Shown here: positions 16,422-25,026 of the stretch, in pieces
How positions within the stretch are numbered: position 1 is the first letter of the stretch
Layout: every line of letters starts with the position of its first letter
DNA from: Pseudomonadota bacterium
GTDB taxonomy: Bacteria; Myxococcota_A; UBA9160; UBA4427
Direction of reading: 5' to 3'
DNA: 33,095 nt
Assembly: GCA_027295775.1 (NCBI GenBank)
Contig: JAPUKG010000327.1
Span: 1 to 33,095, forward strand
Translations under genes and position numbers: made by a program
The notes under the pieces: generated by a model
Seen by the model: only the letters and a program-made list of their open reading frames with translations
What the model was told of the DNA's origin: nothing
Database searches by the model: none

Positions 16422-17511
16422 CCGGCGCTTGGTTCAGAACTTCGACTGGGCCTTCCTCGGCCTGGTGACCGCCCTGGTCGCCTGCGGCATCCTGAACCTG
16501 GTCTCCGCCACCCACGCCGGCGCCGTCGACGGTCTGTCGGAGACGGTGCGCCGTCAGCTCCTGGTGCTGGCGCTCGCGGGCTCGGTGATGGCCGGGATCA
16601 TGCTCGTGGACTACCGGCACTTCGAGCGCCTGGCCATTCCCATCTACGGCGTGGTGATGGCGCTGCTGGTGGTGACCCTGGTGTTCGCGCCTGTGACCCG
16701 AGGCGCCCAGGCCTGGCTCTTCGAGGGGCGCTTCCAGCCGTCGGAGCTGGCGAAGATCGGCATGGTCCTGGCCCTGGCGCGCTTCTTCCAGCGCAACCCG
16801 CCGGGCGAGGTCACCCGACTGCGCCAGCTCGGCCGCCCGCTGCTGATCACGGCCATCCCGGTGGGCATGATCCTGCTCCAGAAGGACCTGGGCGTGGCCA
16901 TGCTCACGCTGCTCGTGGCGCTCACCTACCTGCCCTTCGTGCGCATTCCGTGGCGCGCCTGGACCGCAGTGGCCGCCCTGGGCGTCGTGGCCCTGGCCTG
17001 TGTCTGGAGCTTCGGGCTCCGGGACTATCAGCAGCAGCGCATCCTCGACTTCGTCGACCCCGGGCGCGATCCCCTCTCCTCGGGCTACCAGGCCATGCAG
17101 TCGCGGATCGCGGTCGGCTCCGGCGGGCTCCTGGGCAAGGGCTGGCTCCAGGGCACCCAGACCCAGCTCCGCTTCCTGCCCACCCAGCACACCGACTTCG
17201 TCTTCTCGGTGCTGGCCGAGGAGTGGGGCTTCGTGGGCAGTACGTTCGTGCTGGGCCTCTACTTCACCATGCTGCTCTGGGGTCTGTGGATCGCCCGCAG
17301 CTCGAAGGACGGCTTCGGCGCCATGCTGGCCGTGGGACTGGTGGGGACCCTCTTCTGGCCAGCGGCCATCAACGTGGCCATGGTCCTGGGCCTGGCCCCG
17401 GTGATCGGGGTCCCCCTGCCGCTCTTCTCCTACGGCGGATCGGCCCTGCTGGCCGCGTCCCTCTCCCTGGGCCTGCTCCTGAACATCTCCATGCGTCGGT
17501 ACATCTTCTGA
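16408..17511 (+). CDS. rodA: RodA, SEDS peptidoglycan glycosyltransferase
   Basis: RodA polymerises lipid II into glycan strands in the elongasome. The 367-residue protein has about ten membrane helices and SEDS signatures: SATHAG after the first helix, FQPSELAKIGMVLALARFF, QKDLGVAMLTLLVALTYLPF, and the closing VIGVPLPLFSYGGSALLAASLSLGLLLN. The start is not an ATG: TTG at 16408 has a GAGGAGGAG ribosome site seven bases upstream and gives the family's usual length, with TTG 16411 as the alternative. An ATG at 16306 would overlap mrdA by 116 bases and add an Arg/Ser/Pro-rich extension with no family counterpart. Confidence 0.95.
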   Translation: MLGIDRRLVQNFDWAFLGLVTALVACGILNLVSATHAGAVDGLSETVRRQLLVLALAGSVMAGIMLVDYRHFERLAIPIYGVVMALLVVTLVFAPVTRGAQAWLFEGRFQPSELAKIGMVLALARFFQRNPPGEVTRLRQLGRPLLITAIPVGMILLQKDLGVAMLTLLVALTYLPFVRIPWRAWTAVAALGVVALACVWSFGLRDYQQQRILDFVDPGRDPLSSGYQAMQSRIAVGSGGLLGKGWLQGTQTQLRFLPTQHTDFVFSVLAEEWGFVGSTFVLGLYFTMLLWGLWIARSSKDGFGAMLAVGLVGTLFWPAAINVAMVLGLAPVIGVPLPLFSYGGSALLAASLSLGLLLNISMRRYIF

Positions 17512-17516
17512 GGCGG

Positions 17517-17522
17517 TAGACT
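17517..17522 (+). promoter_or_regulatory. Candidate -10 element TAGACT, near-leaderless start
   Basis: GGTAGACTTCC places a TANNNT -10 ten bases before the ATG at 17533. Transcription would start within about four bases of the ATG, and the intervening bases are C-rich with no ribosome site. Confidence 0.4.
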
Positions 17523-17532
17523 TCCCCCCGAC

Positions 17533-18267
17533 ATGCGGAGCATGAATCCCGTCGCCGTCCGGCCCCCGCGCAGGCGCGTCCGCGCCGAGTCCCGAGTGGT
17601 CGCGATGTTCGACATGGACAAGACGATCATCTCCCAGAACTCGAGCTCGCTGTACATGAAGTACCGCTACCAGCGCGGCGAGGTCACGGGCTGGGAGCTC
17701 ATCAAGGGCCTGGGCGCATACATGCGCTACAAGGCGGGCATCCTCGACATCTCGGCCTGGACCAAGAGCATGATGCTCGAGTTCAAGGGCCAGAGTGAAG
17801 CCGAGCTCGAGCAGTGGGCGCGCGAGTGGTTCGAGGAGATGGTGGCGGAGACGATCTATCCCGAGGCCGAGGAGGCGATCCGCGAGCACCAGGGTCGGGG
17901 TCACGCCGTGCTGATCGTCTCGGGTGCCACCAAGTTCGTGGTGCAGCCCCTGGCGGATCGCCTCGGCATCGAGCACATCCTGTACACGCGCCTCGAGGTG
18001 GAGGAGGGCCGCTTCACCGGCCGCGTGGTGGAGCCGATCTGCTTCGAAGAGGGCAAGATCTACTGGCTCCAGCAGTTCATCGAGGAGCAGGGAATCGACC
18101 TGGCGCGGAGCTACTTCTACACGGACTCGGTCACGGACATGCCGCTGCTCGACCTGGTGGGCCATCCGGTCGTCACGAATCCGGATCCGCTCCTCTACCG
18201 AGCGGCCGTGAAGCGCCGCTGGCCGGTCCGCTTCTTCCGCGATCCGGAGGTTCCGGCGGCTCGATAG
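17533..18267 (+). CDS. HAD-superfamily subfamily IB phosphatase (SerB-like)
   Basis: HAD-IB enzymes hydrolyse small phosphoesters through a phospho-aspartate. The 244-residue protein has motif I at residues 27-31 (Asp27-Met-Asp29-Lys-Thr31), motif II Ser in HAVLIVSGATKFV, motif III Lys in FEEGKIYWLQQF, and motif IV DSVTDMPLLD. The nucleophile and general acid are both present. An Arg-rich N-terminus precedes motif I, and a C-terminal basic stretch (VKRRWPVRFF) may contact the membrane. It follows rodA by 21 bases but seems to have its own -10. The substrate is not readable from sequence; phosphoserine and lysophosphatidate-type phosphates are family examples. Confidence 0.9.
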   Translation: MRSMNPVAVRPPRRRVRAESRVVAMFDMDKTIISQNSSSLYMKYRYQRGEVTGWELIKGLGAYMRYKAGILDISAWTKSMMLEFKGQSEAELEQWAREWFEEMVAETIYPEAEEAIREHQGRGHAVLIVSGATKFVVQPLADRLGIEHILYTRLEVEEGRFTGRVVEPICFEEGKIYWLQQFIEEQGIDLARSYFYTDSVTDMPLLDLVGHPVVTNPDPLLYRAAVKRRWPVRFFRDPEVPAAR

Positions 18268-18300
18268 AGGTCGCTTCTCCGAACGGGAGCGCGGGGCGAG

Positions 18301-18624
18301 CTACAGAAGCTTCTTGATCATCTCTTCGAAGGCCGCTCTCGGGCGGGCGCCCTGCAGCTGCTCGACGACCTGGCCGCCCCGGAAGGCGAGCACTGTCGGG
18401 ATGGCGCGGACACCGTACTTGCCGGGGGTCGAGGGGGACTCGTCCACGTTCATCTTGACGATCTTGACGCGGTCGCCGTACTCGTCGTTGAGCTCTTTGA
18501 TGATGGGGGCGATGGCGCGGCAGGGGGCACACCACTCGGCCCAGAAGTCGATGACGGCCGGCTGATCGGACTGGAGGATCTCGGCCTCGAAGTTCTGGTC
18601 GGTGATCTCGGCGATCTCTGCCAT
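18301..18624 (-). CDS. trxA: Thioredoxin
   Basis: Thioredoxin is the general cytoplasmic dithiol reductant. The 107-residue protein has the fold's full length, an active site WCAPC (Cys32 and Cys35) with Ala in place of the usual Gly, a preceding VIDFWAEW strand, and the cis-Pro in VRAIPTVLAF. The Ala variant occurs in many bacterial thioredoxins and should be functional. AAAGGAG lies eight bases before the ATG at 18624. It appears monocistronic and its end converges on the HAD phosphatase gene, 33 bases apart. Confidence 0.95.
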   Translation of the reverse strand: MAEIAEITDQNFEAEILQSDQPAVIDFWAEWCAPCRAIAPIIKELNDEYGDRVKIVKMNVDESPSTPGKYGVRAIPTVLAFRGGQVVEQLQGARPRAAFEEMIKKLL

Positions 18625-18689
18625 CGTTGTCGCTCCTTTGGACCGTGCGGGGCGTTCGATGCCGATTCCGCCCGGAGGATTCGCCGCTC

Positions 18690-18698
18690 AGCATAGCA
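18690..18698 (-). promoter_or_regulatory. Extended -10 element upstream of trxA
   Basis: Leftward TGC-TATGCT matches the extended -10 form (TG-N-TATNNT). No matching -35 is seen at 16-18 bases. The leader would be about 60 bases. Confidence 0.4.
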
Positions 18699-18754
18699 GC
18701 CGGTCGGGCCACCGATCCGCTTGTATTTTCGGCCGGTTCTCGCATCCTCCCGCC

Positions 18755-19768
18755 ATGGGTCGCGGCCCGCGAAAGACGCGATCGACCCGGACGCGATCGA
18801 CCGGGGGAGTCGACCGCAGCCGTGTTCGCACGGTCTCCGCGCGCCGCCGCAAGAGCCTGGTGCGCAGGGCCGACGAGGCCACGCCGCATCGGCCGGGGGA
18901 CGGCGTCGACCGCTTCCTGGCCGGGCTGCCGTCGCTGCTCGGGGCGGGCGAGCTGCGCGCGGCCATCGACGCCTGGAGCGCGGCCTGGGCCGGCGGCCGG
19001 ACGGTCTTGTGGGGGTTCGGCGCCCATCTGATCAAGGTCGGCCTGGCCCCGGTGCTGGTGGACCTGCTGGAGCGCGGCGCCCTCTCGGGACTCATGACCA
19101 ATGGCGCGGGCTGCGTCCACGATCTGGAGCTCGCGCTGATGGGGCGGACCAGCGAGGACGTGGCCTCTAGCCTGGACGACGGCACCTTCGGCATGGCCGG
19201 GGAGACCGCCGAGCGCCTCAACGACGCCATCGCGCGCGGCGCCCGGGACGGCCTGGGGATGGGGGAGTGCATCGGGCGCGAGATCCTGGAGGGCGACTAT
19301 CGCCACGCCGACCGCTCGGTGCTGGCGTCGGCCATCCGTCTGGGGATCCCGGTCACGGTGCACGTGGCCATTGGGACCGACATCCATCACATGCACCCGG
19401 GCGCAGATGGCGCGGCCCTGGGCGCCACGAGCTATCGCGACTTCGAGACCCTGACCGGGCTGGTGGCGACCCTCGAGGGGGGCACGATCTTCAACGTCGG
19501 CTCGGCCGTGATCCTTCCCGAGGTCTTCCTCAAGGCGCTGGCCCTGGCGCGCAACCTGGGGCACAAGGTCGAGCGCTTTACCGCGGTGGACCTGGACTTC
19601 GTGCGCCAATACCGGCCGACGATGAACGTGGTGCAGCGGCCCACCCGGCTCGGCGGCCGTGGCATCTCGCTCATCGGGCACCACGAGATCATGGTCCCGC
19701 TGCTGGCGGCCGGCGTGATCGAAGCGGACGCGGCACGCGGGCGACGCCGGGGAAAGAAGCCCTCGTGA
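18755..19768 (+). CDS. Distant deoxyhypusine-synthase-like protein, function unknown
   Basis: The 337-residue protein has an Arg/Thr-rich N-terminal 40 residues and then a globular domain. The stretch [20 protein letters not shown], followed by [14 protein letters not shown] (Asn116-Gly-Ala-Gly), aligns by eye with the N-terminal NAD-binding region of deoxyhypusine and homospermidine synthases (S-N-L-I-x-S-G-x-x-x-x-I...T-x-A-G-G-x-x-D-L). A later [18 protein letters not shown] would match their IPV...D block. The DHS Lys nucleophile block (S-G-A-x-P-D-E-A-x-S-W-G-K) is not seen. It could be an NAD-dependent enzyme of altered chemistry. It is coupled to the macrodomain gene by a GTGA overlap. 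The start is chosen at ATG 18755; GTG 18860 is possible. Confidence 0.5.
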   Translation: MGRGPRKTRSTRTRSTGGVDRSRVRTVSARRRKSLVRRADEATPHRPGDGVDRFLAGLPSLLGAGELRAAIDAWSAAWAGGRTVLWGFGAHLIKVGLAPVLVDLLERGALSGLMTNGAGCVHDLELALMGRTSEDVASSLDDGTFGMAGETAERLNDAIARGARDGLGMGECIGREILEGDYRHADRSVLASAIRLGIPVTVHVAIGTDIHHMHPGADGAALGATSYRDFETLTGLVATLEGGTIFNVGSAVILPEVFLKALALARNLGHKVERFTAVDLDFVRQYRPTMNVVQRPTRLGGRGISLIGHHEIMVPLLAAGVIEADAARGRRRGKKPS

Positions 19769-20328
19769 GCGGGCGAATCGTGCTCGTCGAGGGCGACATC
19801 ACCGAGCAGGCGGTGGACGCGATCGTGAACGCCGCGAACAGCCAGCTCGTGCTCGGTGCAGGGGTGGCCGGCGCGATCCGCGCCAGGGGTGGCCCGAGCA
19901 TCCAGGAGGAGTGCGACGCCATCGGTCCCATCCAGGTGGGCGACGCCGCGGTCACCGGCGCCGGCGATCTGCCCGCGCGCTTCGTGATCCACGCCGCGGG
20001 GATGCCCCCGGGCGGAAGCGCGGACGAGGAGAGCGTGCGCAGCTCGCTGCGGCGCAGCTTCGAGCGGGCGCGGGAGAAGGGCTGCCAGACCGTCGCGGTC
20101 CCCGCCATCGGCGCCGGCATCGGCGGCTTCTCCATGCAGCGCTGTGCCGAGGTCTCGCTCGAGGAGGCGCGCCGCCATCTCGAGGGCGACACGGACACGA
20201 CGCTCACCGAGATCCGCTTCGTGCTGTTCGGCGAGCCGGCCTACCGCATCTTCGAGATGGTCCACGATCAGGCCCGGGTGGTCGCCCAGATGGAGCGCCT
20301 GGAGATGGCGCGCCGCCAGACGCGCTAA
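19765..20328 (+). CDS. Macrodomain protein, predicted ADP-ribose/O-acetyl-ADP-ribose binding
   Basis: Macrodomains bind ADP-ribose and many remove it or its acetyl ester. The 187-residue protein has the MacroD-like start [20 protein letters not shown], the loop [13 protein letters not shown] (residues 33-45, with Ala replacing the second Gly of the usual GGGV), and [19 protein letters not shown] near residues 112-130. The catalytic-type Asn-Ala-Ala-Asn is intact. A helical C-terminal extension of about 30 residues ([22 protein letters not shown]) is not part of the fold. The GTG overlaps the stop of the deoxyhypusine-synthase-like gene, linking two predicted NAD/ADP-ribose handling proteins. 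The hem genes start 42 bases downstream. Confidence 0.92.
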   Translation: MSGRIVLVEGDITEQAVDAIVNAANSQLVLGAGVAGAIRARGGPSIQEECDAIGPIQVGDAAVTGAGDLPARFVIHAAGMPPGGSADEESVRSSLRRSFERAREKGCQTVAVPAIGAGIGGFSMQRCAEVSLEEARRHLEGDTDTTLTEIRFVLFGEPAYRIFEMVHDQARVVAQMERLEMARRQTR

Positions 20329-20370
20329 CCTCCCGTTCTTTCGACTTTCCTGGCCGCGACGGAGCGCAAC

Positions 20371-21171
20371 GTGGTCGAGCTTCATCAAGTCGTCGCCGCG
20401 ATCTACCTGGCGGCGGGCGTCGGGGCCCTGCTGGGGGTGGTGCTGCCGGCTCCGCGCATGGCCCGGGGCGCCGTCTGGGGCTTGGCGCTGGGCGCGGTCG
20501 TCCACGCGATCGCCTTCGCCTCGCTCCATCGGGCCGACCCCACGCCGTCGCTCACGGATCTGCCGGCCGCGCTGTCGCTCACGGCCTGGCTCGGCAACGT
20601 CTTCCTGCTCCTCCTAATGTGGCGGCTCCGGGTCACCGGCCTGGCGGCGATCGCCGGGCCGGTTTCGTTCCTGGCCGTGTTCACCGCGGCACTGCGCCTG
20701 CCCGACTCCGCCGCGTCCGCGGTGGCTGCCGAGCTGGGGGCGGGCTCCTCGCCCCACGCCCACGTGCTGCTCGGCAGCGCGGGGCTGGCGCTCCTGGGCC
20801 TGGCCGGCATGGCGGGGCTCTTCTTCCTGATCGAGCACCGGCGCCTCAAGGCCAAGCGTCCGCTGACTCGCAGTCTGCGCCTTCCCTCGCTCGAGGCCCT
20901 CGACCGGGTGAACGCCTCGGCGTTGGCCGTCGGCTTCCCGATCCTCACCCTGGGCGTGATCACCGGCATGCTGTGGCTGCAGGAGGCGATGGGCACCCTG
21001 TGGAGCGGCAGCGCCCACGAGACCTGGTCCGCGGTGGCCTGGGGCATCTACGCCGGCCTCGCCGCCGCGCGCTTCGCGGGACACCAGGGAGCGCGGCAGG
21101 CGGCGGCCAGCGCGGTCGCCGGATCGGCATTCCTGATCTTCGCCGTGGTGGGCGTGGGGCTGCTGGCGTGA
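20371..21171 (+). CDS. HemX/CcsA-type membrane protein
   Basis: The 266-residue protein has about eight membrane helices and the cytochrome-c-assembly (CcsA/HemX) pattern: HVLLGSAGLALLGLAGMAGLFFLIEHRRLK in the middle, and NASALAVGFPILTLGVITGMLW followed by HETWSAVAWGIYAGLAA at the end. The last part corresponds to the Trp-rich W-x-W-D-x-K-E-T-W loop of CcsA, but the Trp and Asp positions are degraded (Ser-Gly-Ser-Ala-His). In Bacillus, HemX adjoins hemA and lowers its amount; the same neighbour is found here. It is better called HemX-like than a cytochrome assembly protein. A GGAG site precedes GTG 20371. Confidence 0.85.
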   Translation: MVELHQVVAAIYLAAGVGALLGVVLPAPRMARGAVWGLALGAVVHAIAFASLHRADPTPSLTDLPAALSLTAWLGNVFLLLLMWRLRVTGLAAIAGPVSFLAVFTAALRLPDSAASAVAAELGAGSSPHAHVLLGSAGLALLGLAGMAGLFFLIEHRRLKAKRPLTRSLRLPSLEALDRVNASALAVGFPILTLGVITGMLWLQEAMGTLWSGSAHETWSAVAWGIYAGLAAARFAGHQGARQAAASAVAGSAFLIFAVVGVGLLA

Positions 21172-22526
21172 AGATCCTGCTGCTCGGCATGAACCACCGC
21201 ACGGCGCCCTTGGAGGTGCGCGAAGCCTACGCCGTGCAGGAGCCCGGGCCGCCCCTGCGCAAGCTGGTCGAGTCGGACGAGATCGACGAGGGCGTGCTCA
21301 TCTCCACCTGCAATCGCGTCGAGCTCGTCGTCACCACGCGACAGCCCGAGGCCGCGCGGCTGCGCATGCGGCGCTTCTTCGGACAGGAGATCGGTGCCGG
21401 ACGGGCTGCCGAAGACCCCTCTCTCGACGACTTCCTCTACGACGTGTCGGACCACCAGGCCATGGGCCACGTCCTGCGTGTCGCCTCCTCCATCGACTCG
21501 ATGGTGGTGGGCGAGCCCCAGATCCTGGGTCAGCTGAAGGATGCCTACCGGGCGGCGGTGGAGTGCGGCGCGTGCGGCCCGGTGCTCTCGCGGCTCTTCC
21601 AGCACGCGTTCTCCACCGCCAAGCGCGTGCGCAACGAGACGCGCATCGCCGAGCGGCCCGTGTCGGTGGCGCGGGTGGCCGTCGATCTGACCCGCCAGAT
21701 CTTCGAGGACCTGCGCGACAAGCGCGCGCTCCTGATCGGGGCCGGCGACATGATCGAAGCCGCCCTCGACGCGCTCCAGCGGGACGGGCTCGGCTCCGTC
21801 CTCGTCGCCAATCGCACCCGATCCCGGGCCGAGGCCCTGGCCGAGCAGTTCGGCGCCACGCCCCACGCCCTGGACGAGGTGGGGGAGCTCCTGGCCGGCG
21901 TCGACGTGGTGCTCAGCTGCATCGGCGGAGACCAGCCCCTGCTGTCCGCGGATCAGGTGCGCGGGGCCCTGCGTGCCCGCCGCAGTCGGCCGCTCTTCCT
22001 CATCGATCTCGGTGTGCCGCGCAACATCGATCCCGCCGTGAACGAGCTCGACAACGCCTTCCTCTACGACATCGACGACCTGCAGGATGTCGCTGCCGCC
22101 AATGTCGAGGAGCGCCGCCGGGAGACCCTGCGCGCCGAGGACATCGTGCGCGAAGAGGAGCAGCGCTTCGACGGCTGGCTCGTCGCGCTCCAGGCGGTGC
22201 CGACCATCCAGCACCTGCGCTCGCGGGCGGAGGCGATTCGCTCCGCCGAGCTGGAGCGAGCCCTGCGCCGGCTGGAGCTCGACGAGACCCAGCGCGAGGA
22301 GCTGGAGAAGCTGACCCGCTCCATCGTGAACAAGCTCCTGCACGCGCCGCTGTCGCGGCTCCGCGCCGACACGGACCGCGAGGAGGGGCTCGCCATGCTC
22401 GAGGCGGCACGCGCGCTCTTCGCCCTCGACGATCCCGACGCGCCGGGCGCCGACGCCGACGCAGACGGGGAGCTCATGGCCGAGGCCGCCCCGGGCGACG
22501 CCGGTCGTGACGACCACGGCGAATGA
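21168..22526 (+). CDS. hemA: Glutamyl-tRNA reductase
   Basis: HemA reduces glutamyl-tRNA to glutamate-1-semialdehyde, the first committed step of C5 tetrapyrrole synthesis. The 452-residue protein has the catalytic Cys48 in STCNRVE, the N-terminal signature GMNHRTAPLEVRE, VGEPQILGQLKDAYRAA in the middle, a nucleotide-binding ALLIGAGDM, and the C-terminal dimerisation helices with LTRSIVNKLLHAP. It carries an unusual C-terminal tail of about 30 residues rich in Asp, Ala and Glu. The GTG overlaps the hemX-like stop and the gene's own stop overlaps hemC (ATGA), so HemA and its predicted membrane partner are tightly coupled. hemL for the next step is not in the window. Confidence 0.97.
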   Translation: MKILLLGMNHRTAPLEVREAYAVQEPGPPLRKLVESDEIDEGVLISTCNRVELVVTTRQPEAARLRMRRFFGQEIGAGRAAEDPSLDDFLYDVSDHQAMGHVLRVASSIDSMVVGEPQILGQLKDAYRAAVECGACGPVLSRLFQHAFSTAKRVRNETRIAERPVSVARVAVDLTRQIFEDLRDKRALLIGAGDMIEAALDALQRDGLGSVLVANRTRSRAEALAEQFGATPHALDEVGELLAGVDVVLSCIGGDQPLLSADQVRGALRARRSRPLFLIDLGVPRNIDPAVNELDNAFLYDIDDLQDVAAANVEERRRETLRAEDIVREEEQRFDGWLVALQAVPTIQHLRSRAEAIRSAELERALRRLELDETQREELEKLTRSIVNKLLHAPLSRLRADTDREEGLAMLEAARALFALDDPDAPGADADADGELMAEAAPGDAGRDDHGE

Positions 22527-23461
22527 GCGCGATCCGGATCGCCACGCGCGGGAGCGAACTGGCCCTGGCCCAGGCCCGGTCTGTCGCCGGGCGAATCCGT
22601 GGGGCGCTCGGGGCGGACACCGAGCTGGTGGTGGTGAAGACGAGTGGCGATCGCCTCCAGGACGTGTCGCTGGCCGCGCTCGGCGGCAAGGGCCTGTTCG
22701 TGAAGGAGATCGAGGAGGCCCTGCTCGAGGGCCGGGCGGACGTGGCGGTGCACAGCGCCAAGGACCTGCCCGCCGCCCTCGCGCCCGGTCTGGTGCTGGC
22801 CGCGTTTCCCGAGCGGGCCGATCCGCGCGACGCCCTGGTGGGCCGCGCGCCCGGGGCCACCCTGACCGCGCTCGCCGAGGGGGCGCGGGTCGGCACCGGG
22901 AGCGTGCGCCGCGCCGCGGCGCTCCGGGCGCTGCGGCCGGACGTGGTGGTCGTGCCCCTGCGCGGCAACGTTCCGACCCGACTGCGCAAGCTCGAGGACG
23001 AGGGGCTCGACGCGGTGATCCTGGCCTGCGCCGGGCTCGACCGGCTCGGACTGGGAAGTGCGATCCACGAGCGGATCTCGCCGGATGCGATGCTGCCCGC
23101 CGTGTGCCAGGGCACCCTGGCCCTCGAGACCCGCGAAGACCATCCCCTGGCGGCGGACCTGGCCGCACTCGACGATCCGGACGCGGCGCTCTCGGTCGCC
23201 GCCGAGCGGAGCTTCCTGGCCGAGCTCGAGGGCGACTGCAACGTGCCTCTCGCCGCTCTCGCCGAGCACGTCCCGCGCGGGGGCATGCGCCTGCGAGCTT
23301 GGGTCGCGAGTCCCGATGGACGCCGGTTCGCGCGGGCCGAGCTGGAGTGGGACGGGCACGGGGGTACCGCCGCCGCCGCCGAGGCTGGGCGGAGCGCGGC
23401 GCGGCAGGTGCGCGACTCCGGCGGGCGTTCGATCCTCGACGCGCTGGAGGCGGAGGCGTGA
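22523..23461 (+). CDS. hemC: Hydroxymethylbilane synthase (porphobilinogen deaminase)
   Basis: HemC joins four porphobilinogens into hydroxymethylbilane. The 312-residue protein starts [15 protein letters not shown] and has the signature [26 protein letters not shown] and HSAKDLP. The cofactor-bearing Cys is Cys239 in [10 protein letters not shown]. In [13 protein letters not shown] the Gly that is usual before Gln (P-A-V-G-Q-G) is Cys, a rare change near the cofactor region worth checking for sequence error. It is coupled on both sides by four-base overlaps. Confidence 0.97.
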   Translation: MSAIRIATRGSELALAQARSVAGRIRGALGADTELVVVKTSGDRLQDVSLAALGGKGLFVKEIEEALLEGRADVAVHSAKDLPAALAPGLVLAAFPERADPRDALVGRAPGATLTALAEGARVGTGSVRRAAALRALRPDVVVVPLRGNVPTRLRKLEDEGLDAVILACAGLDRLGLGSAIHERISPDAMLPAVCQGTLALETREDHPLAADLAALDDPDAALSVAAERSFLAELEGDCNVPLAALAEHVPRGGMRLRAWVASPDGRRFARAELEWDGHGGTAAAAEAGRSAARQVRDSGGRSILDALEAEA

Positions 23462-25026
23462 GCGACAAGCGCGCCGGCAGGGCCGGGCGCGTCGTCCTGG
23501 TCGGCGCCGGTCCCGGAGACCCGGGCCTGCTCACCCTGCGCGGCGCGGCAGCGCTTCGCGAGTGCGACGCGGTGCTCTACGACGAGCTGGCGTCGCCCGA
23601 GCTCCTCGACCTGGCGCCGCCCGAGGCCGAGCGGATCAACGTCGGCAAGCGCGGCCACGACGCGCCGACGCGCTGCCAGGACGACATCAACAAGCTCCTG
23701 ATCGACCTGGCCCGGGACGGGCGGATCGTGGTGCGGCTCAAGGGCGGAGACCCGTTCGTATTCGGTCGGGGAGGAGAAGAGGCGTCGGTGCTGGAGCGCG
23801 AGGGCATCCCGTTCGAGATCGTCCCGGGCGTGTCCTCGGCGCTGGCCGCTCCCGCCGCGGCGGGTATCCCGATCACCGACCGGCGCCACTCGGCCTCGTT
23901 CGCGGTGGTGACGGGGCACAAGGATCCGACGCGCGTTTCACGCGAGACGCGCTGGGCCGAGCTCGGCAGCGCGGTCGACACCCTGATCATCCTGATGGGG
24001 ATGCGCAACCTCGGCGAGATCGTGGGCCACCTGCTCGATGGCGGGAAGGACCCGTCGACGCCGGCGGCCGCCGTCATGAACGCCACGCTGCCGAATCAGC
24101 GGGTGGTGGAGGCGCCGCTGGCCGAGCTTCCCGAGCGCGTGGCCGCCGCGGGGCTGGGCGCGCCCGCCGCGGTGGTGATCGGCGACGTGGTCCAGCTGCG
24201 CTCGTCGCTCGGCTGGTGGGAGCAGCTCCCGCTGTTCGGGATCCGGGTCCTGGTCACCCGGAGCGCGGATCAGGCGGGGGAGCTGATCGATCGGCTGCGC
24301 CGAGCCGGCGCCGAGCCGGTGCGGGTGCCGCTCCTGCGGCACGAGCCGCCGGAGGACGAGGCCCCGCTGGCCGGCGCGCTCGCCGCCGCGCGGGACTACG
24401 ACGCGATCGTCTTCGCGAGCGTCAACGCGGTGCGCTTCACGGCCCGGGCGGCGGAGCGGGCCGGAGTGGCCCTGGACTCCCCGCCTCCGCGCCTCCTGTG
24501 CGTTGGGCCGGCCACGGCCCGCGCGGCACTCGACGCGGGCATCGGGATCCACGGAGTTGCGTCGGGGAAGAGCGGCGGCGGTGCCGGCGCACTCCTCGAA
24601 GAGCTGGCTGCCTTCCTGCCGATCGAGGGAAGCCGCTTCCTCGTGCCCCGCTCCGAGATCGGGCGCGACGAGCTGGCCGCGGGACTGCGCGCGGCGGGAG
24701 CTCGGGTCGACGAGGTGGTCGCCTACCGCAATCTCCCGCCCGACGTCGACGCCGCCGCGCTCTCCCGCCAGATCGTCGCGGGGGAGATTCCGATCGTCAC
24801 CGTGATGAGCCCGTCCGCCGCGACCCGTCTGGTCGCCCTGCTGGACGCCGACGCGCGGTCGGCGCTTGCGCGTTGTATCGTCGCGGCGATCGGCACCACC
24901 ACCGCCGAGGCGCTCCGCGGCGAGGGAATCGAGCCAGGTGTCGTGCCAGAGCGGCCAGAGGTGCGGCTCCTGGTGGACGCCATCGTGGCGCATGTTCACG
25001 CGCAGAGGGGAGAGGAGGTTTCATGA
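23458..25026 (+). CDS. cobA-hemD: Fused uroporphyrinogen-III methyltransferase (CobA) and uroporphyrinogen-III synthase (HemD)
   Basis: The 522-residue protein makes uroporphyrinogen III and then methylates it twice to precorrin-2, the branch to siroheme and cobalamin. Residues 10-250 are a CobA domain: [56 protein letters not shown] and LMGMRNL. Residues 255-515 are HemD, beginning [12 protein letters not shown] and including [35 protein letters not shown] and [13 protein letters not shown]. The two halves are joined by a short linker (GWWEQLPLF). This fusion is common in deltaproteobacteria, Clostridia and related groups and fits the hem operon context. GTG 23458 overlaps hemC; the stop overlaps hemB. 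Confidence 0.96.
   Translation: MSDKRAGRAGRVVLVGAGPGDPGLLTLRGAAALRECDAVLYDELASPELLDLAPPEAERINVGKRGHDAPTRCQDDINKLLIDLARDGRIVVRLKGGDPFVFGRGGEEASVLEREGIPFEIVPGVSSALAAPAAAGIPITDRRHSASFAVVTGHKDPTRVSRETRWAELGSAVDTLIILMGMRNLGEIVGHLLDGGKDPSTPAAAVMNATLPNQRVVEAPLAELPERVAAAGLGAPAAVVIGDVVQLRSSLGWWEQLPLFGIRVLVTRSADQAGELIDRLRRAGAEPVRVPLLRHEPPEDEAPLAGALAAARDYDAIVFASVNAVRFTARAAERAGVALDSPPPRLLCVGPATARAALDAGIGIHGVASGKSGGGAGALLEELAAFLPIEGSRFLVPRSEIGRDELAAGLRAAGARVDEVVAYRNLPPDVDAAALSRQIVAGEIPIVTVMSPSAATRLVALLDADARSALARCIVAAIGTTTAEALRGEGIEPGVVPERPEVRLLVDAIVAHVHAQRGEEVS

Noticed and set aside
18270-18300. CTCC...GGAG stem between the HAD phosphatase and trxA genes as a bidirectional terminator
   Set aside because: The stem is four to five pairs with a five-base loop and no U-run on either strand.
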